Of a DNA stretch of 64,000 bases, positions 52,008 to 62,156 are shown one piece after another (position 1 is the first letter of the stretch; each line of letters begins with the position of its first letter). The notes under the pieces were generated by a model, which made no database searches, had not been told where the DNA came from, and was given only the letters and a program-made list of their open reading frames with translations. The position numbers and the translations under genes are program-made. The stretch comes from Rhodophyticola sp017644125 (GTDB lineage Bacteria > Pseudomonadota > Alphaproteobacteria > Rhodobacterales > Rhodobacteraceae): NCBI RefSeq assembly GCF_042140125.1, contig NZ_CP159473.1. The stretch is one strand, 5' to 3'.

Positions 52008-53267
52008 ATGCGAATTTTTCCAATTGTGACCGCCATTGTTGTGTTTGCGGTGCTCTATCTGGTGATCCTGGAGCGGGATCGGCTGATCGGATTTGCCGGC
52101 GGCTTCACCGCCGATGACGGCGCCACCGCCGAGATGCAGGAAGTCGCCGAGACCGACACCCCGCCCGAGCAGGCGCTGACCTCCGATGGCATGCATGTGG
52201 TTCATGTGGTTGCCCGGCGGAGCGAGGCGACGATGGCGGAAAACGCCGTCTTGCTGCGTGGCCGGACCGAGGCCCTGCGGCAGGTCAACGTGCAGTCGGA
52301 AACCTCCGGCCTGATCATCTCGCCGCCGATCCGGGCGGGCGCCTTCGTGGAAGAGGGCCAGTTGCTTTGCGAGATCGATCGCGGCACGCGCGGTGCGGCG
52401 CTGGAGGAAGCGGAAGCACGGCTGGCGGAGGCCGGGTCCCGCCTGCCGGAGGCGCGGGCGCGAGTGGCGGAGGCGCGCGCGGGCCTGACCGCGGCCGAGA
52501 TCGACGACAACGCGGCTTCGCGGCTGAGCGAAAGCGGCTTCGGCTCCGAAACGCGGGCGGCCAGCACCGCCGCGGCCCGATCCGCGGCCGAGGCCGCCAT
52601 CCAGTCGGCGGAAGCCGGGGTCGAGACGGCACTGAGCGGCATCCGCTCTGCCGAGGCCGGGGTCGAGCGGGCCCGGCAGGAAATCACCCGTCTGGAAATC
52701 CGCGCGCCGTTCGAGGGGCTGCTGGAAAGCGACACCGCCGAGCTCGGCTCCCTGATGCAGCCGGGCACCTTGTGCGCCACGGTGATCCAGCTCGATCCGA
52801 TCAAGCTTGTCGGGTTCGTCCCCGAGGCGCAGGTCAACCGGGTTGCTGTCGGGGCGGCGGCGGGCGCGCGTCTGGCCACCGGCGAGGAGGTTCAGGGCGA
52901 GGTCATCTTCCTGTCCCGCTCCGCCGATCCGCAGACCCGCACCTTCCGGGTCGAAATCGAGGTGGCGAATGCCGATCTGGCTATTCGCGACGGGCAGACC
53001 GCGGATATCATGATTTCGACCGCTGGACTGCCTGCGCATCTGTTGCCCACATCTTCGCTGACGCTGAATGACGCGGGCACGCTCGGGGTGCGGATCGTGA
53101 CCGAGGAGAACCGCGCCCAGTTCGTGCCGGTGACCATGTTGCGCGATACCGCGCGCGGCGTGCTGCTGACCGGGCTGCCCGATCAGGCGACGGTGATCAC
53201 CGTGGGCCAGGAATTCGTCACCGACGGGGTGCCCGTCGACGTGACCTATGAGGAGCTGACCCAATGA
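52008..53267 (+). CDS. RND efflux periplasmic adaptor (HlyD/AcrA family)
   Basis: A 419-residue membrane-fusion protein. An N-terminal anchor (IFPIVTAIVVFAVLYLVIL) is followed by the barrel-sandwich half-motif GRTEALRQVNVQSETSGLI, an Ala/Glu-rich coiled-coil hairpin (about residues 120-225), the second lipoyl half IRAPFEGLLESDTAELGSLM and a beta-barrel domain. It links the inner-membrane pump to an outer-membrane channel. ATG 52008 has GTGAGG upstream; ATG 51969 is also in frame. It overlaps the permease gene by 4 bp. Confidence 0.9.
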   Translation: MRIFPIVTAIVVFAVLYLVILERDRLIGFAGGFTADDGATAEMQEVAETDTPPEQALTSDGMHVVHVVARRSEATMAENAVLLRGRTEALRQVNVQSETSGLIISPPIRAGAFVEEGQLLCEIDRGTRGAALEEAEARLAEAGSRLPEARARVAEARAGLTAAEIDDNAASRLSESGFGSETRAASTAAARSAAEAAIQSAEAGVETALSGIRSAEAGVERARQEITRLEIRAPFEGLLESDTAELGSLMQPGTLCATVIQLDPIKLVGFVPEAQVNRVAVGAAAGARLATGEEVQGEVIFLSRSADPQTRTFRVEIEVANADLAIRDGQTADIMISTAGLPAHLLPTSSLTLNDAGTLGVRIVTEENRAQFVPVTMLRDTARGVLLTGLPDQATVITVGQEFVTDGVPVDVTYEELTQ

Positions 53268-56200
53268 CAGGTCTTGTCGACTGGGCCGCATCCCGCGCCC
53301 GGATGGTGATCGCCTTCGTGATCCTGTCGCTGACCGTCGGCACGGCGGCCTATGTGGGTCTGCCGAAGGAGGGTGAGCCGGATATCGATATCCCGGGGCT
53401 GTTCATCTCGGTGCCCTTCCCCGGCATCTCGGCGGAAGACAGCGAACGGCTGCTGATCCGCCCCATGGAGGCGGAGTTTCAGGACCTTGACGGGCTTGTC
53501 TCGATCAATTCCACCGCCGCCGAGGGCTTTGCCGGGATCTTTCTCGAATTCGAGTTCGGCTGGGACAAATCCGCCAGCATCGCCGATGTCCGCGACGCGA
53601 TGAATGCCGCCGAGGCGGATTTTCCGGCCGGCGCCGAAAGCTTCCAGATCGCCGAGATCAACTTCTCGGAATTCCCGATCATCATCGTTGCGCTGTCGGG
53701 CGATGCCCCAGAACGCACGCTGTTGCGGCTTGCCAACGAGATGCAGGACCGGCTGGAGGCGCTGTCGCCCATTCTGGAGGCGGGGCTGGCGGGCGACCGG
53801 GCGGAGATGCTGGAAGTGGTGATCGACCCGCTTGCGCTGGAGGCCTATAATGTCACCGCCCGGGAACTGATCGACGCGGTGGTGAACAACAACCAGCTGA
53901 TCGCGGCCGGCGAGGTGGAGACCGAAAGCGGCGCCATCTCGGTCAAGATCCCGTCCAGCTTCGACAGTGCCGAGGATGTCTACAACCTTGCCATTTCGGT
54001 CAATGGCGACCGGGTCGTCACTCTGGGCGATCTCGCCGAAATCCGTCTGACCTTCGAGGACCGTACCGGCACCGCGCGGTTCAACGGCGAAAACACCGTG
54101 GCGCTGCAAGTCGTCAAACGGCAGGGTTTCAACGTGATCGACACCGCGGAACTGGTCCGCGCCGAGGTCGATGCCGTGCGCGCTTCCTGGCCCATCGAGT
54201 TGCAGGACTCGGTGAGGGTGGACACCACGCTTGACCAGTCGGTCACGGTGGACGGCATGGTGCGGCAGCTTGAAGGCTCGGTTCTGACAGCCATCGCGCT
54301 GGTGATGATCGTGGTTCTGGCGGCCCTCGGAACGCGCTCGGCGCTGCTGGTGGGCTTTGCGATCCCGACCTCGTTTTTGCTCTGCTTCATCCTGCTTGGC
54401 GTCATGGGCATCTCGATCTCGAACATCGTGATGTTCGGGCTGATCCTTGCGGTGGGGATGCTGGTGGATGGGGCGATTGTGGTGGTGGAGTATGCCGACA
54501 AGCGCCTGCAGGCCGGGGCAAGGCCCATGCAGGCCTATACCGATGCGGCCAAGCGCATGTTCTGGCCCGTGGTCTCCTCCACCGCGACGACGCTTTGCGC
54601 GTTTCTGCCCATGCTGTTCTGGCCCGGTGTGCCCGGCGAGTTCATGGGCATGCTGCCGGTCACGCTGATCTTCGTCCTGTCCGCTTCGCTGATCGTGGCC
54701 CTGATCTACCTGCCCGTTCTGGGTGGGGTTGCGGCCCGGTTCACGCGGATCACCGAACAGGGCACCGAGATCGTCAGGGCGCTTGTGCCGGCCTACTGGA
54801 TGCGCCTGATCCTGACGCTGGCCGCGGGCTATGCGATGTTCATGGCCGCGATGATCACGATCAATCCCGGCATCATCGGGATCGCGTCGGGTTCGGTCTC
54901 CGCCTTTGTTGCCATGCTGCCGGGCGCGGCCCTGTTCATTCTCAGCTCCGCGCTGATGTCGGTTCTGCTGGGGTCGGTCCAGATCGCGCGCAAGCCCAAG
55001 CCCATTCAGGCCGGGTACCGCCGCACCTGGTTCGGTTCGTTCATTCACATGATCGTCGGAAACCCGGTCGCGCCGGTTGGTGTGCTCCTGCTCATCGCGC
55101 TGTTTGTCGGCGTGGTGTTCTACCAGTTCATAAACAACAACAACGGCGTCGAATTCTTCGTGGAGACGGAGCCCGAAAACGCCGTGGTCTATGTGCGCGC
55201 GCGCGGCAACCTTTCCGTGCCCGAAATGGACGCGCTGGTCGCCCAGGTCGAGGAGGTGGTTCTGGCCACCGAAGGGGTGCGCGATGTGTTTGCCTTCGCC
55301 GGCGACGGCGGGCTGAACAACAACACCGGCGGCGCGGCGGCGCCCGAAGACACCATCGGACAGGTGCAGATGGATCTGGTCGCGTGGGAGGACCGCCCGA
55401 CTGCGGTGGTCTGGCGCCCGGTGCTCTGGGGCCTGTTCTCCATGCCGGTCACGATCGTGGATCCGCGATGGGACGGCAATGTCATCATCGACCGTCTGCA
55501 GACCGAACTGGACCTGATCCCGGGCATCGAGACCGAGATTTTCGAGCAGGCCCAGGGCCCCGCCGATGGCAAACCGGTCAATCTGCAATTGTCGGGCGAC
55601 AATTGGGAGGATCTTCAGGAGGCGACCCGGATCGCGCGAGAGCATTTCGAGAGCATGCCGGCCCTGACCCTTGTCGAAGATACGCTGCCGCTGCCGGGCA
55701 TCGACTGGCAGATCAATGTGGATGTGGAGGCCGCGGGCCGTTTCGGGGCCGATGTGGCCACCGTGGGCGCGATGGTGCAGCTTGTCACGCGCGGCATCCT
55801 GCTCGATACGATGCGGGTGCCGTCCTCGGACGAGGAGATCGATATCCGCGTGCGCTTCCCCGACGAGGCGCGGGTCCTGTCCACCCTCGATACGCTCAGG
55901 GTGCGCACCGCCGACGGGCTGGTGCCGCTGTCGAATTTCGTGACCTACGAGCCGACGCCGCAACTGGCGGTGATCGACCGGGTCGATCAGTCCCGCGTCT
56001 TCAACGTCAGGGCCGATGTGGAGGCGGATCTGCTGCGCGTCGATACCGATGAGGGCGAGACGCTTGGCATCGTCGAGCAACTGCCCGAAGGCGCCGCCCC
56101 CGAAATGCGCGGCCCAGACGGCACCGGATATGTCATCTTCCACATGACCGACGGGGTCGAGCCCGCAACGCTGATCGACGGGGTCGAAGGCGGCGATCTG

Positions 56201-57139
56201 ACCCTGGTTGCCGTGAACGCGAACGAGCGGATCGCCCAGATCACCGAATGGATCGAGGCCGAGGACCCCTTCCCCAGTTCCGTCGGTTGGGAATGGGGCG
56301 GCGATCAGGAGGAGCAGGCCGAAAGCCAGGCGTTCCTTGGTCAGGCGTTCCTTGGCGCGCTTGGATTGATGTTCATCATCCTGCTGGCGCAGTTCAACTC
56401 CGTCTACAACGCGGTTCTGGTGCTGCTGGCGGTGGTTCTGTCCACCACAGGTGTGCTGATCGGGATGCTGGTGATGGATCAGACCTTCTCCATCATCATG
56501 ACGGGGACGGGGATCGTGGCGCTGGCCGGGATCGTGGTGAACAACAATATCGTGCTGATCGACACCTATCAGGAATACAGCCGTTACATGCCGCGGCTGG
56601 AGGCGATCACCCGCACGGCGGAGGCGCGCATCCGCCCCGTTCTGCTGACCACGATCACGACGATGGCGGGTCTCGCCCCGATGATGTACGGCATCAGCCT
56701 CGATTTCGGCGGCGGCGGCTACACGGTGAACAGCCCGACCGCCCTGTGGTGGAAACAGCTTGCAACCGCGGTGGTCTTCGGACTTGGCCTGGCCACGGTT
56801 CTGACACTGGTGATGACGCCGTCGCTTCTTGCGCTCCGGATCTGGGCCGGCACGATCCTGTCGTGGCTGGCCCGCGGGCTCGGCATGCTGGGTGCCGGCA
56901 GCATGAGCAGCCGGGCGCAGGACTGGGCTCTGGCGCGCGCGGCGCGGAACACCCGCAATCCGATCATCCTGTGGGAGCAGGACCTGCCCCCGCCCGCCCC
57001 GCTGGTCGACACCGAGGCGGTGGTGGTGCCCCCTGCCCCCGCAGAAAGCCCCCGGCCCGACGACACGGACCTGCCGGAGGTGGCGCAGGACGAGGACGAT
57101 CAGGGCAAGCCGAGGCCGCCCCTGCGCGCGGCGGAATAA
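53264..57139 (+). CDS. RND efflux transporter, extended form
   Basis: A 1291-residue resistance-nodulation-division permease, about 250 residues longer than AcrB. It has the usual two halves, with DKSASIADVRDAMN, the TM4 proton-relay segment GMLVDGAIVVVEYADKR (one Asp; AcrB has two) and TM10 GIVVNNNIVLIDTYQEY (no Lys as in AcrB). Two extra hydrophobic segments near residues 508-570 precede the usual TM7 (about 606), and the C-terminal 90 residues are a Pro/Asp/Glu-rich cytoplasmic tail. No outer-membrane channel gene is adjacent. Substrates unknown. Confidence 0.92.
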   Translation: MTGLVDWAASRARMVIAFVILSLTVGTAAYVGLPKEGEPDIDIPGLFISVPFPGISAEDSERLLIRPMEAEFQDLDGLVSINSTAAEGFAGIFLEFEFGWDKSASIADVRDAMNAAEADFPAGAESFQIAEINFSEFPIIIVALSGDAPERTLLRLANEMQDRLEALSPILEAGLAGDRAEMLEVVIDPLALEAYNVTARELIDAVVNNNQLIAAGEVETESGAISVKIPSSFDSAEDVYNLAISVNGDRVVTLGDLAEIRLTFEDRTGTARFNGENTVALQVVKRQGFNVIDTAELVRAEVDAVRASWPIELQDSVRVDTTLDQSVTVDGMVRQLEGSVLTAIALVMIVVLAALGTRSALLVGFAIPTSFLLCFILLGVMGISISNIVMFGLILAVGMLVDGAIVVVEYADKRLQAGARPMQAYTDAAKRMFWPVVSSTATTLCAFLPMLFWPGVPGEFMGMLPVTLIFVLSASLIVALIYLPVLGGVAARFTRITEQGTEIVRALVPAYWMRLILTLAAGYAMFMAAMITINPGIIGIASGSVSAFVAMLPGAALFILSSALMSVLLGSVQIARKPKPIQAGYRRTWFGSFIHMIVGNPVAPVGVLLLIALFVGVVFYQFINNNNGVEFFVETEPENAVVYVRARGNLSVPEMDALVAQVEEVVLATEGVRDVFAFAGDGGLNNNTGGAAAPEDTIGQVQMDLVAWEDRPTAVVWRPVLWGLFSMPVTIVDPRWDGNVIIDRLQTELDLIPGIETEIFEQAQGPADGKPVNLQLSGDNWEDLQEATRIAREHFESMPALTLVEDTLPLPGIDWQINVDVEAAGRFGADVATVGAMVQLVTRGILLDTMRVPSSDEEIDIRVRFPDEARVLSTLDTLRVRTADGLVPLSNFVTYEPTPQLAVIDRVDQSRVFNVRADVEADLLRVDTDEGETLGIVEQLPEGAAPEMRGPDGTGYVIFHMTDGVEPATLIDGVEGGDLTLVAVNANERIAQITEWIEAEDPFPSSVGWEWGGDQEEQAESQAFLGQAFLGALGLMFIILLAQFNSVYNAVLVLLAVVLSTTGVLIGMLVMDQTFSIIMTGTGIVALAGIVVNNNIVLIDTYQEYSRYMPRLEAITRTAEARIRPVLLTTITTMAGLAPMMYGISLDFGGGGYTVNSPTALWWKQLATAVVFGLGLATVLTLVMTPSLLALRIWAGTILSWLARGLGMLGAGSMSSRAQDWALARAARNTRNPIILWEQDLPPPAPLVDTEAVVVPPAPAESPRPDDTDLPEVAQDEDDQGKPRPPLRAAE

Positions 57140-57219
57140 GCACGGCTGCCCTCACCGGGGCGGTCGCGCGGGAGGATCGTGCAGGCCGGGAGGGCCGGTA
57201 TTGCCCCTTACGCAGAATG

Positions 57220-57244
57220 GCGCGGCCCGCAATCGGGGCCGCGC
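57220..57244 (+). terminator. Hairpin after the RND operon
   Basis: A 9-bp G/C stem GCGCGGCCC/GGGCCGCGC with a 7-nt loop lies 80 bp after the permease stop. No T-run follows, so it may stabilise the 3-prime end or work with Rho instead of acting alone. The rest of the 219-bp gap (57140-57358) shows nothing else. Confidence 0.35.
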
Positions 57245-57358
57245 ATAAGCTCCGACCGCCCGCCGTCCGGGGCATGGGTGCGCTGCGGGTCTCCACCGAT
57301 CAATTGGCGCAAAGGCCGGCCGCATGAGGCCTCAGCGAGGGGCGGACAGCCCGCGCGG

Positions 57359-59194
57359 TCAGGCCGCGCTTTCTTCCTCGGACATCTGGCGCTGCCACAT
57401 CGCGGCATAGCGCCCGGACTGCGCCAGCAACTTCTCATGGGTGCCGCGCTCCACGATTTCACCCTGCTCCAGCACGATGATCTGGTTCGCCTCGACCACG
57501 GTGGACAGACGATGGGCGATGGTGATCACCGACCGGCCCTGCCCCATCATCTTCAGCTCTTCCTGAATGTCGCGCTCGGTCTCGGTGTCCAGCGCGCTGG
57601 TGGCCTCGTCCAGAAGCAGGATGGGCGGGTCTTTCAGCAAGGTGCGGGCAATTCCGACGCGCTGTTTCTCCCCGCCCGACAGCTTCAGCCCGCGCTCGCC
57701 CACGGCGGTCTCGTACCCCTCCGGCAAGGCCTGGATGAAGTCGTGGATCTTCGCCGCGCGGGCCGCCGCCTCGATCTCGGCGAAGCCGGCCTCGGGGCGG
57801 CCATAGGCGATGTTGTAGCGGATCGTGTCGTTGAAGAGCACCGTGTCCTGCGGCACCACGCCGATCTGCGCATGCAGGCTTTCCTGCGTCACCATGCGCA
57901 GATCCTGACCGTCGATGGTGATCGCGCCGCCATCCACATCGTAGAAGCGGAACAAAAGCCGCCCGATGGTGGATTTGCCCGACCCCGAAGGCCCGACAAG
58001 CGCCACGGTCTCGCCGGGCCCGACCCGGAAGGACACGCCCTTCAGAATCGGCCGGGCGGCGTCATAGCCGAACAGCACACTGTCGAACACCACCTCGCCC
58101 CGCGGACACTCCAGATCCGGCGCATCCGGCCGGTCCGTGACCTCGGCGGGCTGTTCTAGCAGATCGAACATCTCGCCCATGTCCACAAGGCTCTGCCGGA
58201 TTTCGCGATAGACCGTGCCCAGAAAGTTCAGCGGCATGGTAATCTGGATCATATAGGCATTGACCATCACGAAATCGCCCACGGTCAGGCTGCCATCCTG
58301 CACGCCGAGCGCCGCCATCACCATCACCACCACAAGCCCGGTTGTGATGATCAGCGACTGGCCGAAATTCAACGCCGCGAGCGAATAGGAGGTCTTGAGC
58401 GCGGCCGCCTCATACCCCTCCATCGCGCCGTCATAGCGCATCGCCTCGCGGTTCTCGGCCCCGAAATACTTCACGGTTTCGAAATTCAGCAGGCTGTCGA
58501 TCGCCTTCTGGTTGGCGTCGGTGTCCTGATCGTTCATCTGCTTGCGGATCTTCACCCGCCATTCGGTGACCTTGAAGGTGAACCAGATATAGATCGCGAT
58601 GGTGACGGTAAGTACGATCAGGTAGTTGATGTCGAACACGACCGCCAGAATGATCCCGGTCAGAAGCAGTTCCAGAACCAGCGGACCCACGGAAAAGAGC
58701 AGGAAGCGCAACAGGAAGTCGACGCCCTTCACCCCGCGTTCGATGATCCGCGAGAGACCGCCCGTCTTCCGCGTGATGTGGTAACGCAGCGACAGGGCGT
58801 GGATATGGCGGAACGTCTCCAGCGCCAGTTGCCGCAACGCCCGCTGGCCCACCCGCGCGAAGATCGCATCGCGCAACTGCTGAAAGCCGACATTGGCCGC
58901 CCGCGCCACGCCATAGGCGATGGTCACGCCGACGGCGCCGAACACCAGCAGCCACGCGGCGGATCCTTCGCTTTCGCCGGCCAGTGCGTCGACCGCCGCC
59001 TTGTAGAGAAAGGGCGTGAAGACGGCGACCAGCTTGGCCACCACCAGCATGCCGAGCGCGATCACGACCCGGTACTTCACCCATGCCTGCCCGCGCGGCC
59101 ACAGATAGGGCGCGACCTTGCGGATCGTGCGCACCCCGCTGCGGCGTTCGCGGGCCTCTTCGGAGGTGTCGGGCATCGAAAGATCGGTTGGCAT
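57359..59194 (-). CDS. ABC exporter of the Atm1 type
   Basis: A 611-residue half-transporter with an N-terminal six-helix membrane domain (AVFTPFLYKAAVDAL, FETVKYFGAENREAMRYD) and a C-terminal ATPase. The ATPase shows Walker A GPSGSGKSTIGRLL, Q-loop GVVPQDTVLFNDTI, signature LSGGEKQRVGIARTLL and Walker B ILLLDEATSALD. These match mitochondrial Atm1/ABCB7 and bacterial NaAtm1, which move glutathione-linked sulfur species or glutathione-metal complexes. It forms a homodimer in the inner membrane. Relevant to iron-sulfur balance and metal tolerance. Confidence 0.93.
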   Translation of the reverse strand: MPTDLSMPDTSEEARERRSGVRTIRKVAPYLWPRGQAWVKYRVVIALGMLVVAKLVAVFTPFLYKAAVDALAGESEGSAAWLLVFGAVGVTIAYGVARAANVGFQQLRDAIFARVGQRALRQLALETFRHIHALSLRYHITRKTGGLSRIIERGVKGVDFLLRFLLFSVGPLVLELLLTGIILAVVFDINYLIVLTVTIAIYIWFTFKVTEWRVKIRKQMNDQDTDANQKAIDSLLNFETVKYFGAENREAMRYDGAMEGYEAAALKTSYSLAALNFGQSLIITTGLVVVMVMAALGVQDGSLTVGDFVMVNAYMIQITMPLNFLGTVYREIRQSLVDMGEMFDLLEQPAEVTDRPDAPDLECPRGEVVFDSVLFGYDAARPILKGVSFRVGPGETVALVGPSGSGKSTIGRLLFRFYDVDGGAITIDGQDLRMVTQESLHAQIGVVPQDTVLFNDTIRYNIAYGRPEAGFAEIEAAARAAKIHDFIQALPEGYETAVGERGLKLSGGEKQRVGIARTLLKDPPILLLDEATSALDTETERDIQEELKMMGQGRSVITIAHRLSTVVEANQIIVLEQGEIVERGTHEKLLAQSGRYAAMWQRQMSEEESAA

Positions 59195-59272
59195 GGGCTG
59201 GCGGGTTTCCTGCTGGCGGCTCCAGGCTGTGAACCTAGGTCCTGCCGCCGCAGAAGGCCAGACGGGCCGGGA

Positions 59273-60541
59273 CTATTCCGACGCCATTTCCGGGATCGCG
59301 AAAACCTGACCGGGATAGATCAGATCCGGATCGCGGATCAGATCCTGATTGGCCTGATAGACCTGCACATAGAGAATGCCCGCGCCAAGCGTCTCCCGCG
59401 CGATGCCCCAAAGCGTGAACCCCGGCTGTACCGTCACCACCGAAACCCCGTCATCGGGGCCCGGCAGGGCGGCAAGCACCGCCGGCTCTTCCCGCAGGAA
59501 GGGGGTCTCCACCCGGCTGACCACCTGTCCGGCGGCATCCACCTGATCGACCCGCAAGGTATAGGTGCCCGGGTCGACCTCGGGCAATGCGGCGCGCCAT
59601 TGGCCCACCGCGTCGACCTCGGCCAGTCGCACGGGCTGGTTGTCCAGATAGACCTGCAAGCCGCTGTCGGCCTGTCCCCGGCCCGACAGCACGACCTCCC
59701 TCCCCGGATCGTAGGTGATGGTATCCAGAACGATCTGATCCAGGACCGCGGGCGCCTGATCGGCCGGTTGCAGCACCCGCACGCCCCTGTCATCGGCAAT
59801 CAGCAAGGTGGGCGACCGGGGCGCGGCAGAGGGCTCCGTGGGCTGCGCCGTCGCATCCGGGGCGGCGCCCGCTTGCTGAACATCCTCCGCCCCGCTGTCG
59901 GAAACGGGCGCAGAGGCGCTTTCCGCGTCGGCGGATGTGGCGCCTGCATCCGCCACCCGGGCGGCGGTGGGGGTGATGATGATGCTTTCCTCGGAGACGA
60001 CCGGCGGACCATCCGCCCCCTCCGCCATGGACAGGCTCAGCGCGCGGGGCATCTCGGCGGGTGGCACGGACACCATCGCAACGAAGGCGCCCCATTCATC
60101 GGCCGTCACCGTGTCGAGCGCGACACCGTCCAGCATCAGGGTGACCTCCGCGCCGGGCGCAGCACGGCCCGCGACGATGGTCGAGCCGGTCGGGTCGACC
60201 CGCAGCAGGTCGATCAGGGGCCGTATCCGGACCGGGGGCGTCTCGGTCGTGGCAACCGCGGCCTCCGCCTCATCGGCGGGGGCTACAGCGGTGTTGGTCT
60301 CCCCCTGCGGTTCGGGCAGGACCGTGGTCGACACCACAACCGGGGAGGCGGGGTCTTCCGCCTGTGGCACATCTGCCGCAGGCAGGCTGGCCAGCGGCGC
60401 GGGGGCGCCGTCCCCCTCCGGCTGGTCCGGGCCAAGCAATCCGGAGAAGATGACAATGCCGATCACCCCTGCAAGCGCTGCTGCGCCCACACCGATGGCC
60501 AGCGCCGAGCCGCTGTTTATCGAGCCTGTGCCTAAGGCCAT
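59273..60541 (-). CDS. Membrane-anchored LysM protein
   Basis: The 422-residue protein has an N-terminal membrane helix (SALAIGVGAAALAGVIGIVIFS), a long Ala/Pro/Glu-rich region containing Ig-like segments (SGRGQADSGLQVYLDNQPV, TYTLRVDQVDAAGQVV) and a C-terminal LysM motif (FTLWGIARETLG to DPDLIYPGQVFAIP). LysM binds peptidoglycan, so it is likely a periplasmic wall-binding protein. Similar Ig-LysM proteins are common in Rhodobacterales; function unknown. ATG 60553, four codons earlier, is an alternative start. Confidence 0.85.
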   Translation of the reverse strand: MALGTGSINSGSALAIGVGAAALAGVIGIVIFSGLLGPDQPEGDGAPAPLASLPAADVPQAEDPASPVVVSTTVLPEPQGETNTAVAPADEAEAAVATTETPPVRIRPLIDLLRVDPTGSTIVAGRAAPGAEVTLMLDGVALDTVTADEWGAFVAMVSVPPAEMPRALSLSMAEGADGPPVVSEESIIITPTAARVADAGATSADAESASAPVSDSGAEDVQQAGAAPDATAQPTEPSAAPRSPTLLIADDRGVRVLQPADQAPAVLDQIVLDTITYDPGREVVLSGRGQADSGLQVYLDNQPVRLAEVDAVGQWRAALPEVDPGTYTLRVDQVDAAGQVVSRVETPFLREEPAVLAALPGPDDGVSVVTVQPGFTLWGIARETLGAGILYVQVYQANQDLIRDPDLIYPGQVFAIPEMASE

Positions 60542-60668
60542 TTCCCCATCCAACCTAACTCACCGGTGCAGCATGTCCGCGTTCCGATCGCGTGTGCACC
60601 GGGTTGAGTGACGTTATCAACAGGTCTATCAGGGGGCAAAACACCTCTTTGTGCAAGGGTCGCCAGAT

Positions 60669-61217
60669 TTGTCATTCTCCGTCTGTGTCTATTGCGGCTC
60701 TCGCCCCGGGGCCGACCCGGAATACATGGCCGATGCGACGGCCCTTGGCGAAGGGCTGGCGCAGGCCGGCATGCGACTGGTCTATGGTGCGGGCGATGTG
60801 GGCCTGATGGGGGCGGTTGCGCGGGCGGCCCAGAATGCCGGCGGCGACACGTTCGGGGTGATCCCCGCCCATCTTCTGGCGCGCGAGATGGGCAAGCGCG
60901 ATCTGGGGCGGTTCATCGTCACCGAGAACATGCATGAGCGCAAGAAGGTGATGTTCATGAATTCCGATGCGATCGTCGTCCTGCCGGGCGGCGCCGGATC
61001 GCTGGACGAGTTCTTCGAGGTGCTGACCTGGCGCCAGCTTGGCCTGCACGAAAAACCCATCCTGCTGATGAATACGGCCGCCTATTGGGGCCCGCTGGCC
61101 GCTCTGGTCGACCACGTGGTGACGCAGGGCTTCGCCGAAGCCTCGCTGAAGGAGTTCTACCGGGTGATCGACACCGTGCCCGCGATCATGTCGGCGCTGG
61201 AGACGCCGCGCGCCTGA
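60669..61217 (+). CDS. LOG-family nucleotide 5-monophosphate phosphoribohydrolase
   Basis: A 182-residue Rossmann-fold protein (TIGR00730) with FSVCVYCGSRPG at the start, the family motif VVLPGGAGSLDEFFE and the preceding NMHERKKVMFMNSD. Relatives release the base from nucleoside monophosphates, including cytokinin activation in plants and their bacteria. The best start is a TTG at 60669, 9 nt after AAGGG; a GTG at 60651 is also in frame but has no well-placed ribosome site. The 3-prime end overlaps rarD by 32 bp on the other strand. Confidence 0.88.
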   Translation: MSFSVCVYCGSRPGADPEYMADATALGEGLAQAGMRLVYGAGDVGLMGAVARAAQNAGGDTFGVIPAHLLAREMGKRDLGRFIVTENMHERKKVMFMNSDAIVVLPGGAGSLDEFFEVLTWRQLGLHEKPILLMNTAAYWGPLAALVDHVVTQGFAEASLKEFYRVIDTVPAIMSALETPRA

Positions 61218-62067
61218 GCGACGCCCAGGAATAGATGCCAAGCGCCACCCAGATGATCGGGAAGGCGATGCCGTGCCAGAGGGTGATTACCTCCCCCAGA
61301 ACCAGAACGGCGACGCCGAACTGGAGGGTCGGGTTCAGGTATTGCACCAGACCGATCGTCGACATCGCCGTGCGTCTGGCCGCATAGGAAAACAGGATGA
61401 GTGGCAGGGCCGTCAGCGGCCCGGCCATGATCAGGAGCGTGCTTTGGACCGCATCATGGCCGAACGCGCCCTGCCCCGCCCCGAGCCAGATCAGATAGCC
61501 GAGTGCCACCGGCGCAAGCAGCGCCACCTCGGCGGTGACCGACACGACCGGGCCCGCCACCGTCCAGCGTTTCATCAGACCGTAGATCCCGAAGGTCGTC
61601 GCGAGCGAGAGGGAGATCCACGGGGCCACGCCCAGACCCAGGGTCAGGATCGCCACGGCCACACCCGCCAGCCCGACCGCGAGGATCTGCGCGCGGCCAA
61701 GGCGTTCCTTGAGCACGACCCGACCGATCAGCACCGCGACCAGCGGGAAGATGTAATAGCCGAGGGCGGATTCCACCGTGCGCCCCACCTGCACGGAGAA
61801 GATGAAGAGAAACCAGTTGCCCGAGATCATGAGTGCCGCGGCGAAGGCCAGAAGCAGCGCGCGCCTGCCCGCCAAGGCCTGCGGCAATGCCCGTATCCGG
61901 CGCTGGAGTGTCAGCACGAGGCCGAAGACCGCGAAGGACCAGAGCGTTCGGTGGGCCAGAACCTCCAGCGGCGGTACATCCGACAGAAGCTTGTAGAAGA
62001 TCGGCGACAGGCCCCAGATGATGCAGGCCCCGATCATCGCCAGAACGCCCTTGCCCGCCTCGCTCAT
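61186..62067 (-). CDS. rarD: EamA-family transporter RarD
   Basis: The 293-residue membrane protein has ten hydrophobic segments and the RarD subfamily marks GACIIWGLSPIFYKLL, EVLAHRTLWSF, YFIFPL-like YYIFPLVAVLIG and TIGLVQYLNPTLQF. Substrate is unknown; E. coli RarD gives chloramphenicol sensitivity. It converges with the LOG gene, sharing 32 bp at the 3-prime ends. Confidence 0.9.
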   Translation of the reverse strand: MSEAGKGVLAMIGACIIWGLSPIFYKLLSDVPPLEVLAHRTLWSFAVFGLVLTLQRRIRALPQALAGRRALLLAFAAALMISGNWFLFIFSVQVGRTVESALGYYIFPLVAVLIGRVVLKERLGRAQILAVGLAGVAVAILTLGLGVAPWISLSLATTFGIYGLMKRWTVAGPVVSVTAEVALLAPVALGYLIWLGAGQGAFGHDAVQSTLLIMAGPLTALPLILFSYAARRTAMSTIGLVQYLNPTLQFGVAVLVLGEVITLWHGIAFPIIWVALGIYSWASLRRAASPAPT

Positions 62068-62156
62068 GCCACCTGCCCCGACCCCTGCCCAGACCCCTGC
62101 CTGCGGACAGGCATTTCACGCAGGATCTGGCGGGTCAAGGCGGCGCGGCGGCAGGC

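Noticed and set aside
53246..56143. A 965-codon frame antisense to the RND permease
   Set aside because: His/Arg/Gln/Asp-rich composition with no domain; it is the GC-rich shadow of a gene with strong motifs on the other strand.
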